Shown here piece by piece: positions 5,823 to 5,981 of a DNA stretch of 5,981 nt; the stretch's first letter is position 1; every line of letters starts with the position of its first letter. The notes beneath the pieces are model-generated. The model saw only the letters and a program-made list of their open reading frames with translations. It was not told the origin of the DNA and did no database searches. This DNA comes from JAAYCB01 sp012744395 (GTDB lineage: Bacteria > Planctomycetota > Planctomycetia > Pirellulales > Thermoguttaceae): positions 1 to 5,981 of the forward strand of contig JAQVNJ010000200.1 of NCBI GenBank assembly GCA_028703175.1, read 5' to 3'. The translations under genes were made by a program, and so were the position numbers.

Positions 5823-5851
5823 TTGCTTGCCGTTCCGCGGCCAACTATACT
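5823..5851 (+). promoter_or_regulatory. candidate sigma70-type promoter for the symporter-like gene
   Basis: TTGCTT (-35, 5823-5828), a 17-bp spacer and TATACT (-10, 5846-5851, five of six consensus bases) form the best promoter match in the window. Predicted transcription would begin near 5858, giving a leader of about 70 nt before the ATG at 5929. Confidence 0.5.
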
Positions 5852-5928
5852 CTCACCACGTTGGCTGCCCGAATCGTCCGCCGGGCTTCACATTATCGCG
5901 GCATCAAGAGCAGGAAAGCGGCGCTCGG

Positions 5929-5981
5929 ATGTTTTTATCGCCGATCGACTGGATGATCATCGCCGGGTATCTCGTCGTCTG
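5929..5981 (+). CDS. start of a membrane transporter, probably sodium:solute symporter (SSS) family; 3'-truncated
   Basis: Only 17 codons are visible, running off the window end. The N-terminus reads MFLSPIDWMIIAGYLVV: a short polar lead, an IDW motif and the beginning of a hydrophobic helix. This is the usual opening of SSS-family sodium/sugar or sodium/solute symporters. AGGAAAG (5912-5918) precedes the ATG by 10 nt, and a good promoter candidate lies at 5823-5851. Divergence from galactokinase makes a sugar, perhaps galactose, the natural substrate guess, but this is context-based inference from a very short fragment. Confidence 0.55.
   Translation, partial: MFLSPIDWMIIAGYLVV

Larger units (their letters stand above)
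5593..5928. other. divergent control region between galactokinase and symporter-like gene
   Basis: This 336-bp stretch has no credible coding region. It contains promoter-like elements in both directions (5687-5692 leftward, 5823-5851 rightward) and, between them, a 9-bp inverted repeat TCCGCAATT / AATTGCGGA (5744-5752 and 5783-5791, 30 bp apart). The arrangement would suit shared regulation of the two divergent genes, but no known operator is recognised. Confidence 0.55.

Overview
The window is GC-rich bacterial DNA (roughly two thirds G+C by eye) carrying five genes or gene fragments plus one short gene start. The gene content suggests a member of the Planctomycetota, Pirellulales-like. The clues are a PQQ-type beta-propeller protein with a long Ala/Pro/Arg-rich stretch, a small extremely acidic protein beside a nucleoside phosphorylase, galactokinase divergent from a symporter-like gene, and dispersed GTTCCCAAGC...GCTTGGGAAC hairpins. 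This placement is inference from style and gene families; the window holds no phylogenetic marker.

Layout. (1) Positions 1-1423 (+) hold the 3' part of a PQQ-like beta-propeller protein whose start lies outside the window; the part inside begins with an Ala/Pro/Arg-rich linker that contains a 15-bp tandem repeat. (2) Positions 1660-2400 (+) encode a complete classical short-chain dehydrogenase/reductase (SDR). (3) A convergent junction at 2401-2518 contains a perfect dispersed-type hairpin. (4) On the minus strand, an acidic repeat protein (3755 to 3381) is followed 10 nt later by a trimeric-type purine nucleoside phosphorylase (3370 to 2519), apparently one operon. (5) Positions 3756-4398 hold no convincing gene, but do hold a candidate promoter for the acidic-protein operon, a strong minus-strand intrinsic terminator, a possible small-RNA unit, and two adjacent copies of the dispersed hairpin. 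(6) Positions 5592 to 4399 (-) encode a complete galactokinase. (7) After a 336-bp divergent control region, a new + strand gene starts at 5929; only 17 codons are visible, and they resemble the N-terminus of a sodium:solute symporter.

How they fit together. Galactokinase and the probable symporter form a plausible divergent sugar-uptake and Leloir-entry module with promoter-like elements for both directions. The nucleoside phosphorylase provides purine salvage; its base-specificity position carries Asp where the human 6-oxopurine enzyme has Asn, which hints at a broader or shifted base preference. The acidic protein is of unknown function, but its position directly before the phosphorylase start means the two are probably co-expressed. 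The SDR and propeller genes have no evident functional link to the rest.
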